A program made the translations under genes and the position numbers. This document shows positions 1 to 8,014 of a stretch of 64,000 nucleotides of DNA, in pieces; the first letter of the stretch is position 1; each line of letters begins with the position of its first letter. Source of the DNA: an uncultured Pseudokineococcus sp. (GTDB lineage: Bacteria; Actinomycetota; Actinomycetes; Actinomycetales; Quadrisphaeraceae); assembly GCF_947495735.1 (NCBI RefSeq), contig NZ_CANMAA010000003.1, positions 310,001-374,000 of the forward strand, written 5' to 3'. Below the pieces are notes generated by a model that saw only the letters and a program-made list of their open reading frames with translations, did no database searches and had not been told where the DNA came from.

Positions 1-34
1 CGATGCGGGCCTGGACCGCGGCGATGCCGCTCAC
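1..34 (-). CDS. Flagellar-operon lytic transglycosylase, N-terminus only (cut by window edge)
   Basis: Only the first 11 codons are visible, reading V-S-G-I-A-A-V-Q-A-R-I. The GTG start at 34-32 overlaps the TGA stop of fliJ as GTGA, the same coupling used throughout this operon, so translation almost certainly continues here. An IAAVQARI opening after fliJ is common for the secreted SLT-domain transglycosylase that opens peptidoglycan for the rod in actinobacterial flagellar clusters. That identity rests on position and eight residues, so it is an inference; a fliK-like gene is the main alternative. Confidence 0.45.
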   Translation of the reverse strand, partial: MSGIAAVQARI

Positions 35-477
35 GGGCGCTCCTCGTCGGTCGTCTCGTCTGGTGCCCAGGGGCCGGCTGGCCCCCTGCCCAGGTCATCG
101 ATCCGTCGCTGCTCCGCCTTGAGCGCCTGGCGCGCCTCGTCTTCGGCGCGGCGGGCCGCCAGCTGCTCGAGCGCGCGCGTGCGCGCCCGCGCCGCGGCCC
201 AGGCCCTCTCGGCCTCGCCGGCGCGCTCTGCGGCGAGCTCGGCCTCGCCCTGGGCCTCGAGGAGGCTGCCGCGCAGCGCGGAGCGGGCCGCCACCGACGC
301 GGCCCAGCCGGCCGCTCCCCCGCCGCCGAGCTCGTGGGCCCCCAGGACGGCGCGGGCCTCCTCGTGCAGGCGCCGCGCGGCGCGGGCCTCGGCCGAGCTC
401 AGCGCGCTCGTGCCCGCCGCCACCTTCTCCTGCGTGCGCCGCACCCTCAGCAGCCCCGCGAGGCGGAAGGCGCTCAC
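31..477 (-). CDS. fliJ: Flagellar export chaperone/stalk protein FliJ
   Basis: A 148-residue protein rich in Ala, Glu and Arg that is almost all predicted coiled coil, as expected for FliJ, the rod that sits in the FliI hexamer of the flagellar export gate. It opens with FRLAGLLRVRRTQEK, the typical FliJ start of an aromatic/basic helix. The GTG start at 477 overlaps the fliI stop as GTGA, and longer in-frame starts would run deep into fliI. Sequence similarity within FliJ is always weak, so the call depends on the position directly after fliI together with the coiled-coil character. It ends Asp/Glu-rich. Confidence 0.8.
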   Translation of the reverse strand: MSAFRLAGLLRVRRTQEKVAAGTSALSSAEARAARRLHEEARAVLGAHELGGGGAAGWAASVAARSALRGSLLEAQGEAELAAERAGEAERAWAAARARTRALEQLAARRAEDEARQALKAEQRRIDDLGRGPAGPWAPDETTDEERP

Positions 478-2033
478 GCGGCGGCGCCGACGGGAGCCGC
501 GTCGGGGTCGAGCAGCCGGGCGAGCCCCGACAGGGCCGCCCACGACGTCCCCGGGTCCGCCAGCTGGTCCACCGACTGGGTGAGGAAGGCGCGCGTGGAC
601 GGCGCCGCAGCCAGCGCCGCGTCGACGAGCGGGTCGGCGCCCGGCACGTAGGCGCCGACGTCGACGAGGTCCTGGGCGTCGCGCCGGGCGGCCATGGCGC
701 GCCGCACGGTCGTGGCGTCGGCGCGCTGCTCGGGCGTGGTGACCCGCGAGGCGACGCGCGAGACCGAGCCGAGCACGTCGACCGCCGGGAAGTGCCCTGC
801 GGTGGCGAGCTTCCGGTCGAGCACGACGTGCCCGTCGAGGATCGAGCGCGCGGCGTCGGCCACCGGCTCGTCGTGGTCGTCGCCGTCGACGAGGACCGTG
901 TAGATGCCCGTGATGGAGCCGACGACGCCGGGCCCGGCGCGCTCGAGCAGCCGCGGCATCATCGCGAAGACGGACGGCGGGAAGCCGCGGGTGGCCGGCG
1001 GCTCGCCGACGGACAGGCCGATCTCGCGCTGGGCGGTGGCCACGCGCGTCAGGGAGTCCATCATCAGGACGACGTCGAGGCCCTGGTCGCGGAAGTGCTC
1101 GGCGATGGCGGTCGCCGTCGCGGCGGCGCGCAGGCGGACCAGCGGCGGCTCGTCCGAGGTCGCCACGACGACGACGCTGCGGGCGAGGCCCTCGGGGCCG
1201 AGGTCGTCCTCGAGGAACTCGCGGACCTCGCGGCCGCGCTCCCCCACGAGGGCGAGGACGACGACGTCGGCGCGGGCGCCGCGGGCGACCATCGACATCA
1301 GGCTGGACTTGCCGACGCCGGAGCCGGCGAACAGGCCGAAGCGCTGGCCGCGGCCCGCGGGCACCAGGGTGTCGAGGACCCGCACGCCCAGCGGCAGCGG
1401 CTCGCAGACGCGCTGGCGGTCCAGGGCGGGCGGCGGCGGCGCGTCGAGCGGCACCTCGGCGAGGCCGGGGGGCAGGGGACGGCCGTCCAGGGGCTCCCCC
1501 AGGCCGGACAGGACGCGGCCGAGGAGGGCGTCCCCGACGCGGACCGACAGGCGCGGCGCGGCGCGGCGGACGGGGACGCCCGCGGCGACGCCCTCGGAGG
1601 TGCCGAGCGGCATGCAGGCGAGGACGCCGGCGCGCACGCCCACGACCTCGGCGCGCAGGGGCGCCGCGCCCTCCTCGCCGATCTCGAGCACCTCGCCGAC
1701 GCCCGCGGTCAGCCCGACGACCTCCACCGCGAGCCCCGTGACGGAGCGCACGACGCCGAGGGCCAGCGGTCCGCCGGCGAGGCGCGCGGCGGCCAGGCGC
1801 GCGGTGAGCTCCTCCAGGCCGGCGGGCATGGCGGGCACGACGGCGTCGTTCGCGGTGTCCGGCAGCGGCACGGCCGCGGGGCGGGTCGGCGGGTCCTGCG
1901 GTCGGCGCTGCGCCGGGGGGTGGGCCAGCGGTGCGGTCCAGCGGTGCCCGACGAGCGCGGTGGGGCGCTCGAGGTCCGCGAGGCCCAGCCCGCCCGGACC
2001 GGTCGCGACCGGGGCCTGCACGGGCACGCTCAC
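474..2033 (-). CDS. fliI: Flagellum-specific export ATPase FliI
   Basis: A 519-residue ATPase that powers the flagellar type III export apparatus at the cytoplasmic face of the basal body. Clear features are the Walker A loop GLFAGSGVGKSS, the Walker B strand VVLMMDSLTRVA and the F1-type segments GERGREVREF and EPPATRGFPPSVF. The first ~70 residues are a Pro/Ala-rich extension before the beta-barrel, making it longer than the usual ~440 residues. I start it at GTG 2033 because this overlaps the fliH stop as GTGA; longer upstream reading is only the shifted frame of fliH. The terminal residues GAAA overlap the fliJ start. Confidence 0.96.
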   Translation of the reverse strand: MSVPVQAPVATGPGGLGLADLERPTALVGHRWTAPLAHPPAQRRPQDPPTRPAAVPLPDTANDAVVPAMPAGLEELTARLAAARLAGGPLALGVVRSVTGLAVEVVGLTAGVGEVLEIGEEGAAPLRAEVVGVRAGVLACMPLGTSEGVAAGVPVRRAAPRLSVRVGDALLGRVLSGLGEPLDGRPLPPGLAEVPLDAPPPPALDRQRVCEPLPLGVRVLDTLVPAGRGQRFGLFAGSGVGKSSLMSMVARGARADVVVLALVGERGREVREFLEDDLGPEGLARSVVVVATSDEPPLVRLRAAATATAIAEHFRDQGLDVVLMMDSLTRVATAQREIGLSVGEPPATRGFPPSVFAMMPRLLERAGPGVVGSITGIYTVLVDGDDHDEPVADAARSILDGHVVLDRKLATAGHFPAVDVLGSVSRVASRVTTPEQRADATTVRRAMAARRDAQDLVDVGAYVPGADPLVDAALAAAPSTRAFLTQSVDQLADPGTSWAALSGLARLLDPDAAPVGAAA

Positions 2034-2671
2034 GCGCCGCCGCCCAGCAGGGCGTCGGCGGCCCGCTCGAGCGCCTGCTCGAGCCGGGCGTCGACGCTGC
2101 CGCCGGGGTGCTCGGCGAGCGCGTCGCCGCGCCCCAGGGACGGGTCGGCGACGAGCTCGACCCCGGCGGGGACCTCCCCCGCGCGCCGCACCTCGACGAG
2201 GTCGGCCGGGTGCAGGTGCACGCTCACGCGGCCGGTGGGCGGGCAGGGCGCGAGGGCCCGCAGGAGAGCGGCCCGCGCGCCGGCACCGGTGCGCACCTCC
2301 GCGCCGACGACGGCCGTCGCCAGCTCGAGCCCCGTGCGGGCCAGCGCGTCGGTGAGCTGGGCGAGCGCGGGGGCGTCCCGGGCCTCCAGGTCCGCCGCCG
2401 CGCGGAGCACCGCGGTCAGCGCGAGCTGGGCGCTCGCCCGCTGGCGGGCCTCCTCCTCGGCCCTGCGCGCCGTCTCGGCGTCGAGCACCGCCTGCGCGCG
2501 CTCGGCCGCCGCCGCGGCGCCCTGCGCCCACCCGGCGGCGTAGCCCGCCGCGTACCCGGCGGGCCGGCCGCCCTCGGGCGACGACGGGCCGGGGGCCAGC
2601 CAGGGCGCCGGACGGGCGTCGTCCCGGCGCAGCTCCGCCGGGCGGGTCAGGACCTCAGGAGACGTACTCAT
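2030..2671 (-). CDS. fliH: Flagellar export regulator FliH
   Basis: A 213-residue protein between fliG and fliI. It has the repeated Gly-xxx-Gly helix typical of FliH (AGYAAGYAAGWAQG, around residues 40-53), an Ala/Arg-rich helical middle and a C-terminal domain with VSVHLHPADL and ADPSLGRGDA, matching the FliH/HrpE type III stator family. FliH binds and restrains FliI and links it to the C-ring. The ATG at 2671 overlaps the end of fliG by 17 nt; a GTG two codons upstream is possible. The last codons overlap fliI as GTGA, implying translational coupling. Confidence 0.9.
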   Translation of the reverse strand: MSTSPEVLTRPAELRRDDARPAPWLAPGPSSPEGGRPAGYAAGYAAGWAQGAAAAAERAQAVLDAETARRAEEEARQRASAQLALTAVLRAAADLEARDAPALAQLTDALARTGLELATAVVGAEVRTGAGARAALLRALAPCPPTGRVSVHLHPADLVEVRRAGEVPAGVELVADPSLGRGDALAEHPGGSVDARLEQALERAADALLGGGA

Positions 2672-3692
2672 CGTCACCTTCTCGGCGCAGGACGATCTCG
2701 CCTGAAGCCTCGAGGCCGCGGATGACGGAGACGACCGAGCCGCGGGCCTCCTCGACGTCGGCCATGCGGACGGCGCCGAGCAGGTCGATCTCCTCGAGGA
2801 GGTTCTCGCGCGCCCGCTCGGAGATGTTGGACAGGATCTTGTCGCGCGTGGCGTCCGCCGTGCCCTTGAGGGCGAGGGCGAGGACGGCGGTCTCGACCTG
2901 GCGGGCCAGCAGCTGGACCGCCTTGTCCTCCAGGCCGGTGATGTCGTCGAAGACGAACATGCGCTGGCGGACCTGCTCGGCGAGCTCGGCGTCGACGAGG
3001 TCGAGGCCCTCGAGGACGGTCTTCTCCGTGGCCGGGTCGGCCCGGGCGAGCAGGTCGACGAGCGGCTGCAGGCCGCCCACCGGGGCGGTGGAGGCCGCGG
3101 CCGGGATGATCGTCGAGCTGCGTCGGGAGAGGTCCTCGGCGACCAGCTGCACGAGCGTGGGGTCGGGCCGGTCCATGACGGCGATGCGGTGCGCCACCTC
3201 CGTCTGCACCTCGGACGGCAGCCCCGCGAGCACCGTCGAGGCCTGCACCGGCGCCAGGTGCGCCAGCACGAGGGCCGTGGTCTGCGGGTGCTCGCCGGTG
3301 AGGAAGCTGAGGATCTGGCGCGGGTCCATCTCGAGGAGGAACTCGAAGACCTTGCCGGGGGTCGCGATGGCGACCCGCTCCATGACGTCGTCCGCCTTGG
3401 TGCTGCCGAGCGTGGCCTCGAGGAAGGACCGGGCGACGGCGACGCCACCGCGCGCGATCTGCAGGCCACCGGACTCGGCGAGCTGGCGGAACTCGGTGAT
3501 GACGTCGTCGGCGACCTGGGGGTCGAGCGCGCCCAGCTGGGCGATCTCGGCGGCGAGCTCCTCGACCTCGACCGGGCCCATCCGCGACAGGACGCGGGAG
3601 GCGTGCTCCCGGCCCAGCTGGACGAGGACGACCGCGGCCTTCTGGCTGCTCGTGAGGGCGCCGGGCTCTCCCCGGACGGCGAGCGCGCTCAT
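2655..3692 (-). CDS. fliG: Flagellar motor switch protein FliG
   Basis: A 345-residue rotor protein of normal FliG length. It forms the upper C-ring on FliF and carries the torque-generating C-terminal domain. Family signatures include TSSQKAAVVLVQLG at the N-terminus, the middle-domain segment EHPQTTALVLAHL (the EHPQ motif that contacts FliM) and the charged C-terminal helix with DKAVQLLARQVE and ARENLLEEI. The ATG at 3692 overlaps the fliF stop as ATGA. No FliM or FliN gene lies in the window, so the rest of the switch is encoded beyond the left edge or elsewhere. Confidence 0.97.
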   Translation of the reverse strand: MSALAVRGEPGALTSSQKAAVVLVQLGREHASRVLSRMGPVEVEELAAEIAQLGALDPQVADDVITEFRQLAESGGLQIARGGVAVARSFLEATLGSTKADDVMERVAIATPGKVFEFLLEMDPRQILSFLTGEHPQTTALVLAHLAPVQASTVLAGLPSEVQTEVAHRIAVMDRPDPTLVQLVAEDLSRRSSTIIPAAASTAPVGGLQPLVDLLARADPATEKTVLEGLDLVDAELAEQVRQRMFVFDDITGLEDKAVQLLARQVETAVLALALKGTADATRDKILSNISERARENLLEEIDLLGAVRMADVEEARGSVVSVIRGLEASGEIVLRREGDDEYVS

Positions 3693-5320
3693 CGCTTGTC
3701 CGCCGTGAGCCAGCCGCGGAGGAGCTCGGCCACGTCGTCGGGCGAGCTCTCCGCGAGCTCGACGACCTGCTCGCGGGCGACCGCGGCCGGCTCCTTGGGA
3801 GCCTGCTCGATGGCGGCCCGGGGTGCCGGGACGGCGACGATCGCCTCCGTCGGCGGGGGCGCGGGCGCCGGCAGGGGCTCGAGGTCCCCGAGGTCCAGCG
3901 GCTCCTCGTCCTCCTGCTTCCTGCGCCGGCGCAGGGCCGCGATGACGGCCACCACCAGGAGGAGGAGCACCACGCCGAGCACGGCGGCCGTCTGGATCAG
4001 CGCGGTGCGCGCCGCGGCGGCCTCCGCGGCCTCGGCCGCGGCGGCGGCCTCGGCGGCGGCCTCGGCGCCGGAGGTGTCGAAGGGCATCTGGGAGACGCTC
4101 AGCACGTCGCCGCGCGCCGCGTCGATGCCGGCGGCCGCGCTGACGGCCGCCTGGAGGGCCGCCATGTCGACGGCCCGGGACGCCGCGGTGTCGACGACGA
4201 CCGAGACCGACTGGCGCGCCACGCCACCGGGCGCCTGCTGCGTCTGCGTCGTCAGCTTGTCCACGCCGTACTGGGCGTCGGTGCTGCTGTTCGTGTAGCC
4301 GCCGGCCGCGCCGTCGGCGCCCGCGGCCTCGCCGACCGGCACCGCGATGTTGTCGGGACCGAGGATGCCGGTGCCGCCGAGCTGGCCGCCGACGAGGGCG
4401 CCGCCGGCCCCGGTGTACTCCTCCTCGCTGCCGCTCTGGGCGAGCGCGAGGGGCCCGCCCTCGGGGTTGGTGAAGGTCTCCTGCGTGCTCGTGACGTCGT
4501 CGAAGTCGAGGTCGGCCGTCACGGTGGCGACCGCCTTGCCCGGGCCGACGACCTGGTCGAGCACCTGCTGGAGGTCGCCGGTGATGCGGCTCTCGTAGTC
4601 GGTGGTCTGCTGGTCGCGCATGCCGCCCGCGGCGCCGCCGCCCGCGCCCGCGGCCGACAGGAGGTTCCCCGCCGCGTCGACGACGGTGACGTCCTCGGGC
4701 TTCATGCCCTCCACGCTCGAGGACACGAGGTTGAGGATCGACTGGACCTGGTTGCCCGCGAGCACCTGCCCCGGGCGGGTCGTCACGAGCACCGAGGCCG
4801 TCGGCGTGCCGGCGGTGTCGGCGAAGACGTCGTCCTCGGGGATGGCGAGCTGCACCCGGGCGCTCTCCACGCTGGAGATGGCGCCGATGGTCGTGGACAG
4901 CTCGCCCTCGAGGGCCCGCTGCCAGGTGGTGCGCTGCTGGAACTGCGAGGCCGTGACGCCCTGCTCGTCGAGGAGCGCGTAGCCCGTGCCGGCGTCGCCG
5001 GGGAGCCCCGCGGCCGACATGTCCAGGCGGAGGCCGTAGACCTCCTCACGGGGCACGAGGATCGTCGCGCCGCCGTCGACCAGCTCGTAGGGCGTGCCCG
5101 CGCCGTCGAGCTGCTCCGTGATGGCGCTGGCGTCGGCCATGGCCAGGTTGGAGAACAGCGGCGTCATCGTCGGTGCGCTCGCCCAGCGCCAGAACGCGAC
5201 ACCGCCGGCCACCAGGGCGACGACCGCGACGACGGCGATGATCTTCTGCGCGGCGGTGGACGAGGCGAAGCTCGCACCCAGCTTCTTGAGGGCAGCCTGG
5301 GCCCCAGCAGCGGCACCCAT
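3689..5320 (-). CDS. fliF: Flagellar MS-ring protein FliF
   Basis: A 543-residue inner-membrane ring protein. One membrane segment lies at about residues 26-45 and a second at about 440-463, with the large periplasmic ring-building domain between them, the standard FliF plan. YscJ/FliF motifs such as PLFSNLAMADASAITEQLD and the VEGMKPEDVTVVD segment are present. The cytoplasmic tail after the second helix ends ELLRGWLTADKR, the helix expected to bind FliG, which is encoded next. A Gly/Ala-rich insert around residues 205-225 and an Ala/Glu-rich stretch before the second helix look like spacers. The start overlaps fliE as TGATG. Confidence 0.97.
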   Translation of the reverse strand: MGAAAGAQAALKKLGASFASSTAAQKIIAVVAVVALVAGGVAFWRWASAPTMTPLFSNLAMADASAITEQLDGAGTPYELVDGGATILVPREEVYGLRLDMSAAGLPGDAGTGYALLDEQGVTASQFQQRTTWQRALEGELSTTIGAISSVESARVQLAIPEDDVFADTAGTPTASVLVTTRPGQVLAGNQVQSILNLVSSSVEGMKPEDVTVVDAAGNLLSAAGAGGGAAGGMRDQQTTDYESRITGDLQQVLDQVVGPGKAVATVTADLDFDDVTSTQETFTNPEGGPLALAQSGSEEEYTGAGGALVGGQLGGTGILGPDNIAVPVGEAAGADGAAGGYTNSSTDAQYGVDKLTTQTQQAPGGVARQSVSVVVDTAASRAVDMAALQAAVSAAAGIDAARGDVLSVSQMPFDTSGAEAAAEAAAAAEAAEAAAARTALIQTAAVLGVVLLLLVVAVIAALRRRRKQEDEEPLDLGDLEPLPAPAPPPTEAIVAVPAPRAAIEQAPKEPAAVAREQVVELAESSPDDVAELLRGWLTADKR

Positions 5321-5676
5321 CAGGCCTGCAACCTCATGATCTCGGAGAAGGCCTCGACGGCCTTGTTGCGGACGGCGACCGTGAGCTCGGTGGCGAGCTT
5401 CGCCTGGTTGGCCGCGATGACGTAGTCGTGGACGTCGGACAGGTCACCGGTGGCGGCCTGGACGGCCTTGACGTCGGCCGTGGCCTCCATGGCCTGCACC
5501 GACTCCAGGCCGCGGGTCATCGCGGCGCCGAACGCCTGCGTGACGTCGGCGCTGCTGGCCGGCTGCTCCACGAGCCCCGCCGGCGCGACCGACCCGGTCG
5601 GCAGCGAGGGCAGGCTCGGCGCGACGCCGCGGGCGCCGGTGGCGCCGCCGATCGCCTCGATCCCCATGACGCTCAC
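5320..5676 (-). CDS. fliE: Flagellar hook-basal body complex protein FliE
   Basis: A 118-residue adaptor between MS ring and rod. The conserved C-terminal helix pair is clear: GDLSDVHDYVIAANQAKLATEL followed by VRNKAVEAFSEIMRLQ, the classical FliE ending. The start is uncertain. GTG 5676 overlaps the flgC stop as GTGA and follows the coupling pattern of the operon, while ATG 5667 three codons inside would give 115 residues. The N-terminal third is Gly/Pro/Ser-rich and variable. The stop shares a base with the fliF start (TGATG). Confidence 0.94.
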   Translation of the reverse strand: MSVMGIEAIGGATGARGVAPSLPSLPTGSVAPAGLVEQPASSADVTQAFGAAMTRGLESVQAMEATADVKAVQAATGDLSDVHDYVIAANQAKLATELTVAVRNKAVEAFSEIMRLQA

Positions 5677-6083
5677 GCCCCGCCCCCGATCCGCAGGGCC
5701 GCCATGTAGGTCTCCCGGGCGCGGTCGACGACCGCCAGGTTCGCCTGGTAGCCGCGCTGGGCCATGATCATCTGCGACATCTGGCTGCCGAGGTCGACGT
5801 CGGGGTAGCGCACGTACCCCTCCTCGTCGGCGTACGGGTGGTCCGGCTCGAAGACCAGGCGGCCCTCGGCGGAGGAGGCCGCGGTCACCCCGGCGACCTT
5901 CACGCCGCCGGTGCCGGCGCCGTAGTCGACGGCCTCCACCTCGACGCGCTTCTCCTGGTAGGCGGCCTCGTTCGTCGGCCGCGCCGTGTTGACGTTGGCG
6001 ATGTTGTCGCTGATCGCGTCGAGCCACTTGCGGTGCACGGTGGCGCCGGTGCCCGCGATGCCGATGGCCTGGAAGATGGTCAC
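5673..6083 (-). CDS. flgC: Flagellar proximal rod protein FlgC
   Basis: A 136-residue rod protein exported through the flagellar gate. It has the axial-family N-terminal signature (WLDAISDNIANVNTA), the FlgC-specific segment YVRYPDVDLGSQMSQMIMAQRGYQANLAVVD and a C-terminal helix ending TYMAALRIG. The length matches the family. The start is GTG at 6083, overlapping the flgB stop as GTGA. FlgB and FlgC together form the cell-proximal rod above FliE, and all three genes are contiguous here. Confidence 0.97.
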   Translation of the reverse strand: MTIFQAIGIAGTGATVHRKWLDAISDNIANVNTARPTNEAAYQEKRVEVEAVDYGAGTGGVKVAGVTAASSAEGRLVFEPDHPYADEEGYVRYPDVDLGSQMSQMIMAQRGYQANLAVVDRARETYMAALRIGGGA

Positions 6084-6433
6084 TGGGTCCTCATCGAGGT
6101 GCGCAGGAGGGACATCCGGTCGGTGACGGCCTGGGTCAGGAGCTGGTAGCGCAGGACCGTGTCGGTGTTCGAGATCGTCTCGGTGTCGAGGTTGACGTTG
6201 TTGCCGTCCTCGCGCGTCGGCTCGAGCGAGCGAGCCGTGGTGGGGCCGGCCGCGCCGATGCGGCGGACGTCCCCGGAGCGGACGGCGTCGCGCAGCGAGT
6301 CCTCGAACTGCACCCGCCCGGCGAGGAAGCTGGGGGTGTCGATGTTGGCCACGTTGTCCGCGGTCGCGCGCTGCCGGGCGGAGAGACCGCCCAGGGCCAC
6401 GCGGAGCGCCACGCTCGTCACGTCTGAGAACAC
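6080..6433 (-). CDS. flgB: Flagellar proximal rod protein FlgB
   Basis: A 117-residue rod protein and the first gene of the basal-body operon. It has the axial signature ATADNVANIDTPSFLAGRVQFEDSL and the C-terminal helix TVLRYQLLTQAVTDRMSLLRTSM. GTG 6433 is preceded by an AGGA ribosome site about 5 nt upstream. About 100 nt upstream sits a FliA-type promoter (6537-6564), and beyond that the strong terminator at 6727-6774 separates this operon from fliS and the FliT-like gene, so the operon appears to be an independent FliA-dependent unit. Confidence 0.95.
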   Translation of the reverse strand: MFSDVTSVALRVALGGLSARQRATADNVANIDTPSFLAGRVQFEDSLRDAVRSGDVRRIGAAGPTTARSLEPTREDGNNVNLDTETISNTDTVLRYQLLTQAVTDRMSLLRTSMRTQ

Positions 6434-6536
6434 CGGCGTGTCCTGCCTCTGCTCGTGCCCCCGCGGCGTGCGCCGGGGCGAGGTGCTGGTGGCCGATCCG
6501 TGGCCGTGGGGTGAGCCGTCCGGTGGCTCACAGGAG

Positions 6537-6564
6537 GCTTCGGCCGCCTGGGTGGTCCCCTTGA
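6537..6564 (-). promoter_or_regulatory. FliA (sigma-28)-type promoter of flgB operon
   Basis: Reading the minus strand: -35 TCAAG (6564-6560), 15-nt spacer, -10 GCCGAAGC (6544-6537), about 104 nt before the flgB start. It matches nine other sites in the window and resembles the known sigma-28/sigma-D pattern (TAAA, 15 nt, GCCGATAT). Confidence 0.72.
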
Positions 6565-6696
6565 GCGGAGGGCCGACCGGGTGATCACGGGCTGCGCCGA
6601 GGGGGTGAGGCCCGCGCGTCCCCGGCGCGCCTCCTGCTCCGCGGCCCCGACTCGTGCTGGTGCGCAGCAGGTCCCGGGTGGCGCCACGGAGAGGGT

Positions 6697-6731
6697 CGGA
6701 CGCGGCGCAGGCGGGCCGGACGCGGCGCAGG
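6697..6731. repeat. Two copies of a 15-nt direct repeat (20-nt period)
   Basis: CGGACGCGGCGCAGG occurs at 6697-6711 and again at 6717-6731. It borders the terminator hairpin, and no function is apparent. Confidence 0.6.
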
Positions 6732-6774
6732 GCCCGTCCCGGCGTCGGTGCTCGACGCCCGGGACGGGCCCTGC
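6727..6774 (-). terminator. Long hairpin terminator after the FliT-like gene
   Basis: A stem of about 21 base pairs with one bulged base and loop GTGCT (6748-6752) lies about 57 nt past the stop at 6831. It has no T tract, as is common in GC-rich actinobacteria. It isolates the flgB operon from fliS transcription. Confidence 0.75.
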
Positions 6775-6830
6775 GGGTGGTGCGGCTGGTCGTGCGGTCG
6801 GTGGTGAGGTGAGAGCGCGGTGGACGGTCG

Positions 6831-7367
6831 CTACAGGGCGACGTCGAGGTAGAGCGCCTGGGCGTCCCGCCGGTCCTGGCGGGCGTCGGTGAGGGCGTCC
6901 ACGGCCCGCGCCTGGCGGCGGTTGAGCACGATGGCGCGGCCCAGCGCCTCGGCCGTGCGCGTCTGGCGCTCGGCGAGGGCCCGGGCGCGGTCGGCCAGCG
7001 GCGCCGGCAGGGGGCCGAGCCCGGTCGGCGGGGCCCACGGGCGCCGCGGGGCTGCGGGGGGCGTCTCCGCGTCGTGGTGGAGACGCGCCAGGAGGTCCTC
7101 CGCGGCCTCCACCTCGAGCTCGAGGTCGGCCAGCGCGGCCTCCCAGCGCTCGTGGAAGGCCTGACCCGTGTCGTGCGCGGCCGGCTCCGCGACGCGCGGG
7201 GCGCCGCGGTCCGGGAGCGCCCGCCCCTCCCGCTCCGGCCGGTCGCCCGCGCGCTCGGAGGCGCCGCCGTCCCGGGGCGCCGGGACGGCGGCGCGCCGCT
7301 CGTCGCGACGGCCGCGCGCGACGGGTCCGAACCAGCCGCGCCGGGGCTCGGCGTCCACCGCTGCCAT
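6831..7367 (-). CDS. FliT-like flagellar protein of unknown exact role
   Basis: A 178-residue protein immediately after fliS. The N-terminal ~80 residues are Arg/Pro/Glu-rich and look disordered. The C-terminal ~95 residues are helical with a Trp at FHERWEAALADLELEVEAAE, an LGPLPAPLADRARALAE segment and a conserved-looking end ALYLDVAL. Proteins of this plan regularly follow fliS in actinobacterial flagellar clusters, where FliT (a chaperone for the FliD cap) would be expected. The FliT role is inferred from place and helical content, not from strong sequence motifs. ATG 7367 is 8 nt past the fliS stop, and its GAGG ribosome site overlaps that stop. Confidence 0.62.
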   Translation of the reverse strand: MAAVDAEPRRGWFGPVARGRRDERRAAVPAPRDGGASERAGDRPEREGRALPDRGAPRVAEPAAHDTGQAFHERWEAALADLELEVEAAEDLLARLHHDAETPPAAPRRPWAPPTGLGPLPAPLADRARALAERQTRTAEALGRAIVLNRRQARAVDALTDARQDRRDAQALYLDVAL

Positions 7368-7375
7368 CGCGGGCC

Positions 7376-7852
7376 TCAGGCGCTGACGCTGAGCAGGGTC
7401 GGGGCGCCGGTGCGCTGGGCCGGGACCGCCGGAGCCGCGGCCTGGCCGAGCGCCGGAGCGGCCTGCTGGGCGGAGAGCTGGGCCGCCTCGTGCCAGGCGT
7501 CGCGCAGCGGCTCCACGAGCACCCGGCACGACGCGGTGCGAGCGGCGTCACCGCTGATGTTCGCCTCGACGAGCTCGGAGGCCAGGAAGGTGTAGAGGCC
7601 CGCGAGGCCGGCCGCGCCGGCCCAGCCCGAGGCGCCGGAGGTGTCGAGCGAGCTGTGCAGCTCGGTGACGACGTCCTGCGCGTGCTGCAGCTGGACGTTG
7701 GCGGTGCTGCGGTCGCCCGCGACCTGCGCGCGCTCGGCGCGCGAGAGGTCCAGGACGAGCCGGTCGTAGAGCATCGTCAGCAGCTTGGCCGGCGACGCCG
7801 TGGCGACGGCGTCGGCGAGGAAGCGGGCGCGCGCGGCGGCGGCGTTCTGCAC
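7376..7852 (-). CDS. fliS: Flagellin export chaperone FliS
   Basis: A 158-residue four-helix chaperone that binds the C-terminus of unpolymerised flagellin. The FliS core is clear: ATASPAKLLTMLYDRLVLDLSRAE, the segment QHAQDVVTELHSSLD, and YTFLASELVEANISGD. The last ~35 residues are an Ala/Pro/Gln-rich tail beyond the usual ~130 residues. GTG 7852 has a GAGAGGGA ribosome site upstream. It lies downstream of fliD with only a hairpin between them, so expression may depend on read-through; I found no FliA-type promoter directly before it. In other bacteria FliS, FliW and CsrA all bear on flagellin supply. Confidence 0.92.
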   Translation of the reverse strand: MQNAAAARARFLADAVATASPAKLLTMLYDRLVLDLSRAERAQVAGDRSTANVQLQHAQDVVTELHSSLDTSGASGWAGAAGLAGLYTFLASELVEANISGDAARTASCRVLVEPLRDAWHEAAQLSAQQAAPALGQAAAPAVPAQRTGAPTLLSVSA

Positions 7853-7975
7853 GGAGATCCCTCTCGTCGGTCCCGTCCCCGGCCGGGTGGCGGAGGACGG
7901 AGGTGGTCTGCGGCGGCGCGCGCGCTGTCGCAGGGCGGAGCGGTCAGGAGCGGGTGGCGCTGTCGGGCCGGTGGC

Positions 7976-8002
7976 CCGCCGGGGCGCCTCGCGCCCCGGC
8001 GG
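7976..8002 (-). terminator. Hairpin terminator after fliD
   Basis: A perfect 11-bp stem (7976-7986 with 7992-8002) and loop CCTCG begin 13 nt past the fliD stop. There is no T tract. It may reduce rather than abolish read-through into fliS. Confidence 0.65.
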
Positions 8003-8014
8003 TGTCCGGTCGGG

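Larger units (their letters stand above)
6434..6830. other. 397-nt intergenic region between the FliT-like gene and flgB
   Basis: No gene is supported here. It holds the FliA-type promoter for flgB at 6537-6564, a 15-nt sequence repeated twice with a 20-nt period (6697-6711 and 6717-6731), and the long terminator hairpin at 6727-6774. The remaining bases, including possible leader sequence at 6434-6536, show no open frame with convincing codon use. Confidence 0.7.

Noticed and set aside
792-2543. Very long open frames antisense to fliI, gpgS, pgm, the glucan genes and others
   Set aside because: These result from extreme GC content that removes stop codons. Their translations are Arg/Gly/Pro-rich without domains, while the opposite strand carries clear conserved proteins.
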